DNA from: Acidobacteriota bacterium | GTDB taxonomy: Bacteria; Acidobacteriota; Terriglobia; Versatilivoradales; Versatilivoraceae | Reading direction: 5' to 3' | Assembly: GCA_028875575.1 (NCBI GenBank) | Contig: JAPPDF010000040.1 | Coordinates: 1 to 42,191, forward strand | Length of the DNA: 42,191 bases | In this document: positions 8,663-14,750 of the stretch, piece after piece | How the letters are laid out: each line of letters begins with the position of its first letter | How positions within the stretch are numbered: the first letter of the stretch is position 1 | Position numbers and translations under genes: made by a program | Notes under the pieces: generated by a model | Told to the model about the DNA's origin: nothing | What the model saw: only the letters and a program-made list of their open reading frames with translations | Database searches by the model: none

Positions 8663-10813
8663 ATGGCCATTAGCGCACTACTCGCCTGTCTTGTGGCGGT
8701 TGCGGCTTCGGTCGCCTGGGTCCCTCTCGCCTGGTCGGAGCCCTCTGGCCGCGGTCTGCCGAAGAGGGGCTACGACCGGTGGAGCGCCTACGGAGGCGGC
8801 AACCGGCAGATCCGCTACTCCCGCCTCGCTCAGATCACCCGCAACAACCTGCACCGGTTGCGGGTCGCCTGGACCTACGATACGGGGGATGCCTTTCCCG
8901 GCTCGGAGATGCAATGCAACCCCCTGGTGGTGGGCGAGCGGCTGTATGCCGCCAGCCCCCGGGGGCGGGTCTTCGCGCTACACGCGGCCACCGGCAGGGA
9001 GATCTGGTCCTTCCGGCCATCCCTCCCAGGCGGGCCTCCCCGCGACAGGGTCCGCATTCGGGGATTGATGTATTGGAGCGGGCACGGCCAGGAGCGGGTC
9101 TACTTCTCCTTCTGGCACCGGTTCTATGCCCTGGACGCGGCCACCGGCAAGCCTTGCCTCGACTTCGGAAATCGGGGAACCATCGACCTGAGGCGCCACC
9201 TGCGGCGGCCGTCCGATTCACTCACCGTCTCGCTGACCACGCCCGGGGTGGTCTACCGGGATCTGCTCATCCTCGGCAGCACGGTGAGTGAGAGCCTGCC
9301 GAGCGCCCCCGGCGACATTCGCGCCTATGACGCCCGCAGCGGCAGGCTCCGCTGGAGTTTCCGAACCGTTCCCGGTCCGGGTGAAGCGGGCCACCGGACC
9401 TGGCCCGGAGAAGCCTGGAAAACCGCCGGCGGAGCCAACAGCTGGGCCGGCATGAGCCTGGACGAGCAGCGCGGACTGGTCTACGTTCCCACCGGCTCGG
9501 CGGCTTTCGACTTTTTCGGCGGGAACCGTCCAGGCCACAACCTCTTTGCCAACTCGTTGCTCTGCCTGAAGGCAGGGTCCGGCGAGCGGGTCTGGCACTT
9601 TCAGGTGGTCAGGCACGACGTGTGGGACCGGGACCTGCCGGCCCCGCCCAGCCTGGTGACCGTGTTCAGGGAGGGCAGGCCGGTTGACGCCGTGGCCCAG
9701 ATCACCAAGTCCGGACACGTCTTCACCTTTGACCGGGAGACCGGCCGCCCCCTGTTCCCCCTCAGGGAAGTCGAGGTTCCGGTCGCGGGTGTCCCGGGCG
9801 AGCGATTGGCCGCCACGCAGGTCCTTCCCGCCAAGCCGCCTCCGTTCGCCCGCCAGCGTCTGACGGAAGACCTGTTGACCGATCGCACTCCGGAAGCGCA
9901 CCGGGAGGTGTTGAAGCGCTTCCGGAGGCTGCGCAGCGGGCCCCAGTTCACGCCTCCCAGCCTTGAGGGGACCGTTCTCTTTCCGGGTTTCGACGGAGGG
10001 GGCCAGTGGGGCGGGGCGGCTTTCGATCCGGAATCGGGACGGTTGTACGTGAATTCCAGCGAGATGGCCTGGATCCTGCGGCTGGTGGAGAGGGAGACAC
10101 CCGCCGGTCCCTTCACCGCCCGGCAGCTCTACCGCTGGAATTGCAGCGGCTGCCACCGGCAGGACCGCAGCGGCTCCCCCCCGGAGTTCCCCCCATTGGT
10201 GGGCCTGGAAGAGCGCCGTTCCGAGGAGACGGTGCGCCGGACCCTGCGCCAAGGCGGGGGCCGCATGCCGGGCTTTGCCCACCTGGGGGACGAGGTGCTG
10301 GAGGCCATCCTGGGGTTTGTGCTCTATGGGAGGGACACATCCGTTCCAGCGGCCCGGGCCGGCAAGCCTCTCTACCATCTGCCCTACGGTCATGACGGCT
10401 ACAACCGCTTCCTGGATCCGGAGGGCTATCCGGCAGTAAAACCGCCCTGGGGAACCCTGAACGCCATCGATCTCGACAAGGGAGAGATCGTCTGGCAGGT
10501 TCCCTTGGGTGAATTTCCGGAACTGGCGGCGAAAGGGATGGCGAGGACCGGATCGGAAAACTACGGCGGTCCCATCGTGACGGCGGGTGGACTGGTGTTT
10601 ATCGGCGCCAGCAACTTCGATCGCAAGTTCCGGGCCTTCGACAAGACCGACGGACGCCTCTTGTGGGAAGCGCTGCTGCCGGCCTCTGGAAACGCAACCC
10701 CGGCCACCTATGAAGTGGCCGGGCGCCAGTTCGTGGTGATCGCGGCCGGGGGCGGCAAGAGCGGCGCCCCATCGGGCGGAAGCTACGTCGCTTTCGCCTT
10801 GCCTGTGGACTAG
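8663..10813 (+). CDS. PQQ-dependent dehydrogenase with inserted cytochrome c domain
   Basis: A periplasmic quinoprotein of the glucose/alcohol dehydrogenase class, 716 aa, with a signal peptide ([19 protein letters not shown]). The beta-propeller is shown by [19 protein letters not shown], the [15 protein letters not shown] start of blade one, [20 protein letters not shown] and [20 protein letters not shown], typical of PQQ glucose-dehydrogenase-like enzymes. A c-type haem module is embedded at about residues 485-560: CSGCH at 494-498 with a later RMPGF methionine as probable sixth ligand. The propeller then resumes ([20 protein letters not shown]) to the end. The fused haem would pass electrons from PQQ straight to the respiratory chain. 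The substrate is unknown. Its stop codon shares CTAG with the converging gene. Confidence 0.93.
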   Translation: MAISALLACLVAVAASVAWVPLAWSEPSGRGLPKRGYDRWSAYGGGNRQIRYSRLAQITRNNLHRLRVAWTYDTGDAFPGSEMQCNPLVVGERLYAASPRGRVFALHAATGREIWSFRPSLPGGPPRDRVRIRGLMYWSGHGQERVYFSFWHRFYALDAATGKPCLDFGNRGTIDLRRHLRRPSDSLTVSLTTPGVVYRDLLILGSTVSESLPSAPGDIRAYDARSGRLRWSFRTVPGPGEAGHRTWPGEAWKTAGGANSWAGMSLDEQRGLVYVPTGSAAFDFFGGNRPGHNLFANSLLCLKAGSGERVWHFQVVRHDVWDRDLPAPPSLVTVFREGRPVDAVAQITKSGHVFTFDRETGRPLFPLREVEVPVAGVPGERLAATQVLPAKPPPFARQRLTEDLLTDRTPEAHREVLKRFRRLRSGPQFTPPSLEGTVLFPGFDGGGQWGGAAFDPESGRLYVNSSEMAWILRLVERETPAGPFTARQLYRWNCSGCHRQDRSGSPPEFPPLVGLEERRSEETVRRTLRQGGGRMPGFAHLGDEVLEAILGFVLYGRDTSVPAARAGKPLYHLPYGHDGYNRFLDPEGYPAVKPPWGTLNAIDLDKGEIVWQVPLGEFPELAAKGMARTGSENYGGPIVTAGGLVFIGASNFDRKFRAFDKTDGRLLWEALLPASGNATPATYEVAGRQFVVIAAGGGKSGAPSGGSYVAFALPVD

Positions 10814-11106
10814 CCAGGCTCTCTGCGGCTCCGCGGGGCGGCAACCCGGCCGGAGTTCCGCACGCCGCCCTGGCCGGACCGAGGTGGACGCTCTATGCCC
10901 ACCGGCCAGTGAAGTCCCTCTGGCCAGTGGTCGGAAAACCACCGCAGGGCCCGTTCGTAGCTGCCGACGGTAAAGTCCCGCCCCGCCCGGATTCTGGCTA
11001 TGCGTCCACCGTGGTTGAAGACAAGGCTCGAGACGCGCGACTGGCTGAGGTTCACCTTTCGGCAATAGCACTCGAACAAGGTCAGGAGAACCTCTCGGTG
11101 ATTCAT
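10810..11106 (-). CDS. Small HTH-like regulatory protein, divergent from S24 repressor
   Basis: This 98-aa protein opens [17 protein letters not shown] and has a helix-turn-helix-like core ([45 protein letters not shown], given here in part from residue 19). The pattern resembles small proteins found near repressors in proteobacterial and phage genomes. I know of no experimental function. It is divergent from the S24-type repressor with 76 bp between the start codons. A candidate promoter places the transcript start on or next to the ATG, and no ribosome site is visible, so the mRNA may be leaderless. Its TAG stop overlaps the TAG of the PQQ dehydrogenase in the palindrome CTAG. The C-terminal 25 residues are rich in R and P and poorly constrained. 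Confidence 0.6.
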   Translation of the reverse strand: MNHREVLLTLFECYCRKVNLSQSRVSSLVFNHGGRIARIRAGRDFTVGSYERALRWFSDHWPEGLHWPVGIERPPRSGQGGVRNSGRVAAPRSRREPG

Positions 11107-11141
11107 TCCGCTACTATACGGTTATAAAACCGTAATTCAAG
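11092..11141 (-). promoter_or_regulatory. Leftward promoter with operator in its spacer
   Basis: On the minus strand, TTGAAT (about 11140-11135), a 16-bp spacer and TATAGT (11118-11113) resemble a sigma-70 promoter. The 18-bp perfect palindrome TACGGTTATAAAACCGTA (11117-11134; 7-bp arms, 4-bp ATAA centre) occupies the spacer and touches the -10 element. A protein bound there would block the promoter. The predicted transcript start falls at about 11106, the A of the ATG. Confidence 0.55.
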
Positions 11142-11147
11142 TACTTT

Positions 11148-11183
11148 AGTTTTGGTAGTATATTTTGTGGTATTATTACCCCA
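11148..11183 (+). promoter_or_regulatory. Rightward extended -10 promoter overlapped by a second palindrome
   Basis: TGG-TATTAT (11168-11176) is an extended -10 element seven bases from the ATG at 11183. It sits inside an imperfect 18-bp palindrome, TGTGGTATTATTACCCCA (11166-11183), with the same 7-4-7 layout and an A/T-only centre like the site at 11117-11134. The half sites are related (T-x-x-GGT-x). An alternative promoter is TTCAAG-N17-TATATT (11136-11164). Autoregulation by the S24 repressor is the natural reading; it is inferred. Confidence 0.5.
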
Positions 11184-11902
11184 TGACTTTCAGGCAACAT
11201 CTCCTCGACCTGATCGATCGTTGCGGCGTCTCCGACCGCCACCTCTCCATCCTGGCCACCGGCAGCTCCGATACTGTCCGCAACATCCGCCGCGGTTCCT
11301 CCCCCCGCCTGGATTCCCTGGAAGCCATCTGCCGCGTCCTCGGCCTTCGGCTTCAAACGGCCCCGCTGGATGACCCCGTCGAGTTACCCGATGGAGCGCC
11401 TGCTGTCGAGAAACGTCCCGACTGGGCCCGGCGGCTTCGTGAAGACATCCGAAGCGACCTTTCCCTTCTCCTCGGCCAAGCCAAGGAAGAGGAGGTTCCG
11501 GCCGGTGACCACCACGTAACCATCAAGCAGTTGGCAGCCGCCGCGGGCAGCAAGGAGGAGTCCAAGGAGAGCGTCGCTGGCTATATCACCTTCACTCGAA
11601 GCTGGCTGGATCGCCACGGACTCTACCCTCACCAGTGCACCATCGTCGGTGTCAGGGGAGAGTCGATGGCGCCCACCCTTCCGGACGGCTCCGCGATTCT
11701 GGTCGACCGCAACCGCGCGCAGCTCCAGGAGGGGCGAATCTTTGTTCTCCAGACCGATGACGGCATGATGGTCAAGCGTTTGGACAGGGACCCGGGAGGC
11801 AGTTGGCGGTTGATCAGCGACAACCCCGATTGGGCTCCAATCCCCTGGCCTGTCGGCGCCAAGGTCTTCGGCGAGGTCAGGTGGGTGGGGAAACAGGTGT
11901 GA
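11183..11902 (+). CDS. S24-family transcriptional repressor (LexA/phage repressor C-like)
   Basis: A 239-aa repressor. Residues 1-60 form an XRE-like HTH (LIDRCGVSDRHLSILATGSS...LDSLEAICRVLGLRLQ). Residues about 134-239 form the S24 peptidase-fold domain: WLDRHGLYPHQCTIVGVRG, the nucleophile Ser161 in GESMAPTL and the general base Lys198 in MMVKRL. The 37-residue Ser-Lys spacing equals that of LexA (S119/K156). Ala-Gly pairs at 121/122 and 132/133 flank the position where a LexA-like cleavage site would be expected, so autocleavage is possible but not shown. I chose the ATG at 11183; a TTG 18 bases upstream lies inside the promoter. No phage genes are nearby, which suggests a domesticated regulator or a prophage remnant. 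Confidence 0.9.
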   Translation: MTFRQHLLDLIDRCGVSDRHLSILATGSSDTVRNIRRGSSPRLDSLEAICRVLGLRLQTAPLDDPVELPDGAPAVEKRPDWARRLREDIRSDLSLLLGQAKEEEVPAGDHHVTIKQLAAAAGSKEESKESVAGYITFTRSWLDRHGLYPHQCTIVGVRGESMAPTLPDGSAILVDRNRAQLQEGRIFVLQTDDGMMVKRLDRDPGGSWRLISDNPDWAPIPWPVGAKVFGEVRWVGKQV

Positions 11903-12521
11903 GGGGCACAAGTAAGTAGAATCACGGGAATGCGTCCGTGCCGGGGGCGCAGGCATCCAGCCCTTACGTGTTCCCTGCCGGTGCTTCCGCCCCCCTCCAA
12001 CGCCTCTTGACCCGGGTGCAATCCGGGAACCTCCTTTAAACCACAGACCAGTAAAAGCAGTGGCACCTTGCGAGGGCATCGGTCAATCCTCCTTCCCCGG
12101 TTCCCTCCTCGAAATCGGTTGCCTCACCCCTCGAATTACATCTCCTGTCTTTTTCAATAACCGGTGCGACCCGGTGAAAAACGCTGTCTAACCACAATAC
12201 GCACAAAAGGCACAACTTGTATTTTTGTGCCTTTTGTGGCCGCTTCCGGTAAACATCCCGCTGCCGACTCTTGTAAAAGGCTCACCGCATCAATCCGTTG
12301 ATTGGTGTTTATTCGTGTCCGTTCCTGGTTCGCCGTTCCCTGTCGTGGATTACATTCTCGATTGGTTTCAGGTAAGTCCCTGAATTGCATCAACCTGGCG
12401 GGACGCCCGCGCTCCCGGGGAATTCTCCCTCCAGGCCGGCGGTTGGGGACGCGGAGTTTGTGGTAACATGCCAGCAACCGGCCGCCAAGGCGGCCTATAT
12501 TCATAGTCGGGGCGGGGAACA
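11903..12521. other. Non-coding spacer with repeats
   Basis: No gene is supported in these 619 bp. The first 240 bp show no recognisable feature. The rest carries repeat A copy 1 (12144-12284), a short relative of repeat B (near 12309-12334) and a GC palindromic motif (12397-12412) also present at 270-285. The thiolase start follows directly. Confidence 0.6.
12144..12284 (+). repeat. Dispersed hairpin repeat A, copy 1
   Basis: About 140 bp. The core is a perfect 14-bp inverted repeat, CACAAAAGGCACAA (12202-12215) and TTGTGCCTTTTGTG (12225-12238), around a 9-nt loop. The left flank holds GGTGCGACCCGGTGAAAAA; the right flank holds TTCCGGTAAAC, CCCGCTGCCGA and TTGTAAAAGGC. The same flanks and core recur at 37291-37412 (direct) and 17257-17526 (inverted, loop expanded). 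There is no coding capacity. Confidence 0.8.
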
Positions 12522-13784
12522 ATGAGAAAGAAGAGAAAACTGAGCCGTGGGGTGGCCTTGGTCGGCGCGGGGATGTCCCAGTTCGGCATGTTCAGGGACC
12601 GGGACTCCAAGGACCTTTTTCTGGAGGCCTTCCAGGCAATGATAGCCTCGGTGGACAAGGGACTGGACCCCGCCGATATCGACGCTTTCTACCTGGGCAA
12701 CTACAGCAACGACTTTTTCGTGCGGCAATCCCACTGGGGCGCCATTCTCTCCGACACGCTGGGTCTGGTCCCTCGGCCGGCGACCCGTACCGAGGGTGCC
12801 TGCGCTTCCAGTGCGCTGGCCTTTCGGGAAGGCGTTTTCGCCATCGCCTCGGGGTTCTACGATGCGGTTCTGGTCGGGGGTGTGGAGGACATGTCCAAAG
12901 GCGCCACTGAAGTGGTGGCCGAAGGATTGGGCATGGCGGCCATTCCTTACGAACGGGAGGTCGGGTTCACCTTTCCCGGAGTCTTCGGCACCATTGCAAC
13001 CGCCTATTTCGATAAGTTCGGGGCCTCCCGAGAGCATCTCATGAACGTCACCATCAAGAGTCATGACAATGCGGCTCGGAACCCCAAGGCACAGCTCAGC
13101 GCCACGTTGGAAGAGGTCATGGTCGCCAAGAAAAGGAGGGCCGAGAGCAAGGGGCGCCCGGTTCCGGATTGGCCGGACCCCAAGGCTTTTCTGCGAGACC
13201 CCAGGGCCAATCCGGTGGTAGCCTGGCCGATTCACCTGTTTGACTGCTGCCCCATCAGCGACGGAGCCTGCTGTCTCCTGTTGGTGGGTGAAGAGTTGGC
13301 TCGGAGCTTTACCGACGATCCGCTTTACGTTGCCGGAATCGGGCAGGCCAGCGGGCGTGGTCTGCACGCCTCCGAGGATCTGACCACCTTCGAAGCAACC
13401 CGGTATGCGGCCCGGGAAGCCTTTGACATGGCCGGCATCGCGGCGGAGGAAGTCCAGTTTGCCGAGGTACACGACTGTTTCTCCATTGCAGAACTGCTGC
13501 ATATCGAGGATCTGGGTTTCTTTCCGGCCGGTCAGGCATACAAGGCGGTAGAAGATGGTCAGACCCGTTTGGACGGGTCCAAGCCCATCAATACCTCGGG
13601 CGGACTCAAATGCAAGGGCCATCCCGTCGGGGCTACCGGGGCTGCCCAGATATTCGAAGTATGGACCCAGCTCCGGGGACAAGCCGGGGAGAGACAGGTG
13701 CCCGGCCATCCGCGCCTGGGCGCGGCCCAGAATCTGGGAGGGACCGGAGGCACTTCGACCGTCACCGTTCTCGAAAGGAGATAG
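12522..13784 (+). CDS. Thiolase-family acyl-CoA acetyltransferase (SCP2-type thiolase)
   Basis: A 420-aa thiolase-fold protein. Cys94 in TEGACASSALA is the acyl-accepting nucleophile. HDCFSIAELLHIEDLGF and GHPVGATG (about residues 366-373) supply the histidine region and oxyanion loop; the C-terminal catalytic cysteine of classical thiolases is not evident in GGTGGTSTVTV, as is usual for the SCP2/archaeal-type branch. Members of this branch act with a DUF35 zinc-ribbon/OB protein, and that partner is encoded immediately downstream, 4 bp after the stop. Likely reactions are thiolytic cleavage or formation of a 3-oxoacyl-CoA. The biological substrate cannot be read from sequence. The ATG start follows a GGGG-rich stretch without a strong ribosome site. 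Confidence 0.92.
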   Translation: MRKKRKLSRGVALVGAGMSQFGMFRDRDSKDLFLEAFQAMIASVDKGLDPADIDAFYLGNYSNDFFVRQSHWGAILSDTLGLVPRPATRTEGACASSALAFREGVFAIASGFYDAVLVGGVEDMSKGATEVVAEGLGMAAIPYEREVGFTFPGVFGTIATAYFDKFGASREHLMNVTIKSHDNAARNPKAQLSATLEEVMVAKKRRAESKGRPVPDWPDPKAFLRDPRANPVVAWPIHLFDCCPISDGACCLLLVGEELARSFTDDPLYVAGIGQASGRGLHASEDLTTFEATRYAAREAFDMAGIAAEEVQFAEVHDCFSIAELLHIEDLGFFPAGQAYKAVEDGQTRLDGSKPINTSGGLKCKGHPVGATGAAQIFEVWTQLRGQAGERQVPGHPRLGAAQNLGGTGGTSTVTVLERR

Positions 13785-13788
13785 CACC

Positions 13789-14214
13789 CTGGAACCGAGG
13801 CCCTTCACCGATCACTCCTTTCAGGCATACCTCCGGGAAGGAAAACTGATGGGATCGAGATGCCTGGCCTGCCAGGCAGTCTTTGTTCCTCCTCGAGCGC
13901 TCTGTCCCCAATGCGACCAGTCGAACATGGAGTGGGAGCTGATGGAAGGACGGGGTAAGCTGGTGGCTTTCACCTGCATTGCCATCGGTACACCGGCCAT
14001 GCTGAAGCTGGGCTATGGTCGAGAGAACCCCTATTGCACCGGCGTGGTCGAACTCGAGGAAAAAGCCCGGGTGGTGGCCCGAATTGAGGGGGTGGATACC
14101 CGCAATCCCGGGACGATCTCCGTCGGGATGCCGCTCCAGGTCGATTTCCTGCAGGAGGATAGCGGTTCGGGGTCGCGGACGGTCCTTGCCTTCAAGCCCC
14201 TACATGCGGGTTAG
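13789..14214 (+). CDS. DUF35 OB-fold/zinc-ribbon acyl-CoA-binding protein, thiolase partner
   Basis: A 141-aa protein with the DUF35 architecture. An N-terminal helix (PFTDHSFQAYLREGKLMGSR) precedes a rubredoxin-like zinc ribbon with CLAC and CPQC pairs, then an OB fold (GRGKLVAFTCIAIG...ENPYCTGVVELEEKARVVARI). DUF35 proteins bind acyl-CoA and channel it to the adjacent thiolase. The start is unusual: the first ATG in frame (13849) would remove most of the conserved N-terminal helix. A CTG at 13789 has AAAGGAG eight bases upstream, the best ribosome site in the area, and follows the thiolase stop at once. I therefore prefer the CTG start, with 13849 (AAGGA six bases upstream) as the alternative. 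Confidence 0.85.
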   Translation: MEPRPFTDHSFQAYLREGKLMGSRCLACQAVFVPPRALCPQCDQSNMEWELMEGRGKLVAFTCIAIGTPAMLKLGYGRENPYCTGVVELEEKARVVARIEGVDTRNPGTISVGMPLQVDFLQEDSGSGSRTVLAFKPLHAG

Positions 14215-14236
14215 CCTTATTTCTGGGGCAGGACAC

Positions 14237-14265
14237 TAGACAGCATTGGACTTAGCCGATAGACT
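14237..14265 (+). promoter_or_regulatory. Candidate sigma-70 promoter for the HU gene
   Basis: TAGACA (14237-14242), a 17-bp spacer and TAGACT (14260-14265) match the consensus at 5/6 and 4/6 positions. It lies 34 bp upstream of the GTG start at 14299, giving a short leader that includes the GAGG ribosome site. It is plausible by spacing only. Confidence 0.4.
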
Positions 14266-14298
14266 CTGTCGGCATCTCTTCGAGGAAAGGGTTTAGCG

Positions 14299-14565
14299 GT
14301 GATCAAACTAGACATCATCAACCATGTCGTCGAGCGGACCGGAATCCCCAGAAGCAAGGCCGAAGCTGCCGTTGACGCCGTGTTCAATGCGATGAAAGGC
14401 GCGCTTCAACGCAATGATCGGATAGAGCTGCGGGGATTCGGCGTCTTCAACATCAAGCCCCGCAAGACCGGGATCGGCCGCAACCCCAGGACCGGGGAAG
14501 AAGTTTCCATTCCGCCCGGCAAGGCCGTTCGTTTCAAGCCCGGCAAGGATCTGCAATCCATCTAG
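14299..14565 (+). CDS. HU/IHF-family DNA-binding protein
   Basis: An 88-aa histone-like DNA-bending protein of normal family length. Visible signatures are the N-terminal helical pair (IINHVVERTGIPRSKAEAAVDAVFNAMKGAL), the GFGVFNIKPRKTGIGRNPRTG signature forming the start of the DNA-binding arm, and the closing VRFKPGKDL. It starts at GTG with GAGG and AAAGGG upstream. It forms its own transcription unit after the DUF35 gene, with a candidate promoter upstream and a hairpin downstream. It could be HU or an IHF-like paralog. Confidence 0.95.
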   Translation: MIKLDIINHVVERTGIPRSKAEAAVDAVFNAMKGALQRNDRIELRGFGVFNIKPRKTGIGRNPRTGEEVSIPPGKAVRFKPGKDLQSI

Positions 14566-14574
14566 CACCGCCGT

Positions 14575-14602
14575 GCCATCCGGATGGAAGCCACCGGATG
14601 GC
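14575..14602 (+). terminator. Hairpin after the HU gene
   Basis: Perfect 9-bp arms GCCATCCGG (14575-14583) and CCGGATGGC (14594-14602) with a 10-nt loop lie 9 bp after the stop codon. There is no U-tract, so termination would be weak or factor-assisted. Confidence 0.35.
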
Positions 14603-14750
14603 TGCCCCGTCCAAATCTCCGGAAACAAATGAGTCCCTGTAGGCCGTTGCGCTGCCTGGCTGGCGGCTGCCCTCGCTTTCCGTCCAAATCCCAAGAGATT
14701 CCTCCTCAAACCGCTATCCGGCCTGCCGGCAGCGATCCTGCCGAGGAAAG

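Noticed and set aside
9218-11071. Long open frame on the minus strand opposite the PQQ dehydrogenase
   Set aside because: Its translation has no family features and is rich in G, P, R and H; the plus-strand gene has clear PQQ and haem motifs. It is a GC-rich shadow.
11183-11902. The repressor as evidence of an intact prophage
   Set aside because: No integrase, capsid, tail, terminase or lysis gene lies within the window on either side.
12144-12284. Repeat A as a CRISPR array or tRNA-like gene
   Set aside because: There is a single unit per site without regularly spaced spacers, and no cloverleaf with anticodon arm or T-loop motif.
12501-13808. Minus-strand open frame opposite the thiolase
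   Set aside because: The sense frame has the catalytic cysteine and GHPVGATG motif; the antisense frame has no features.
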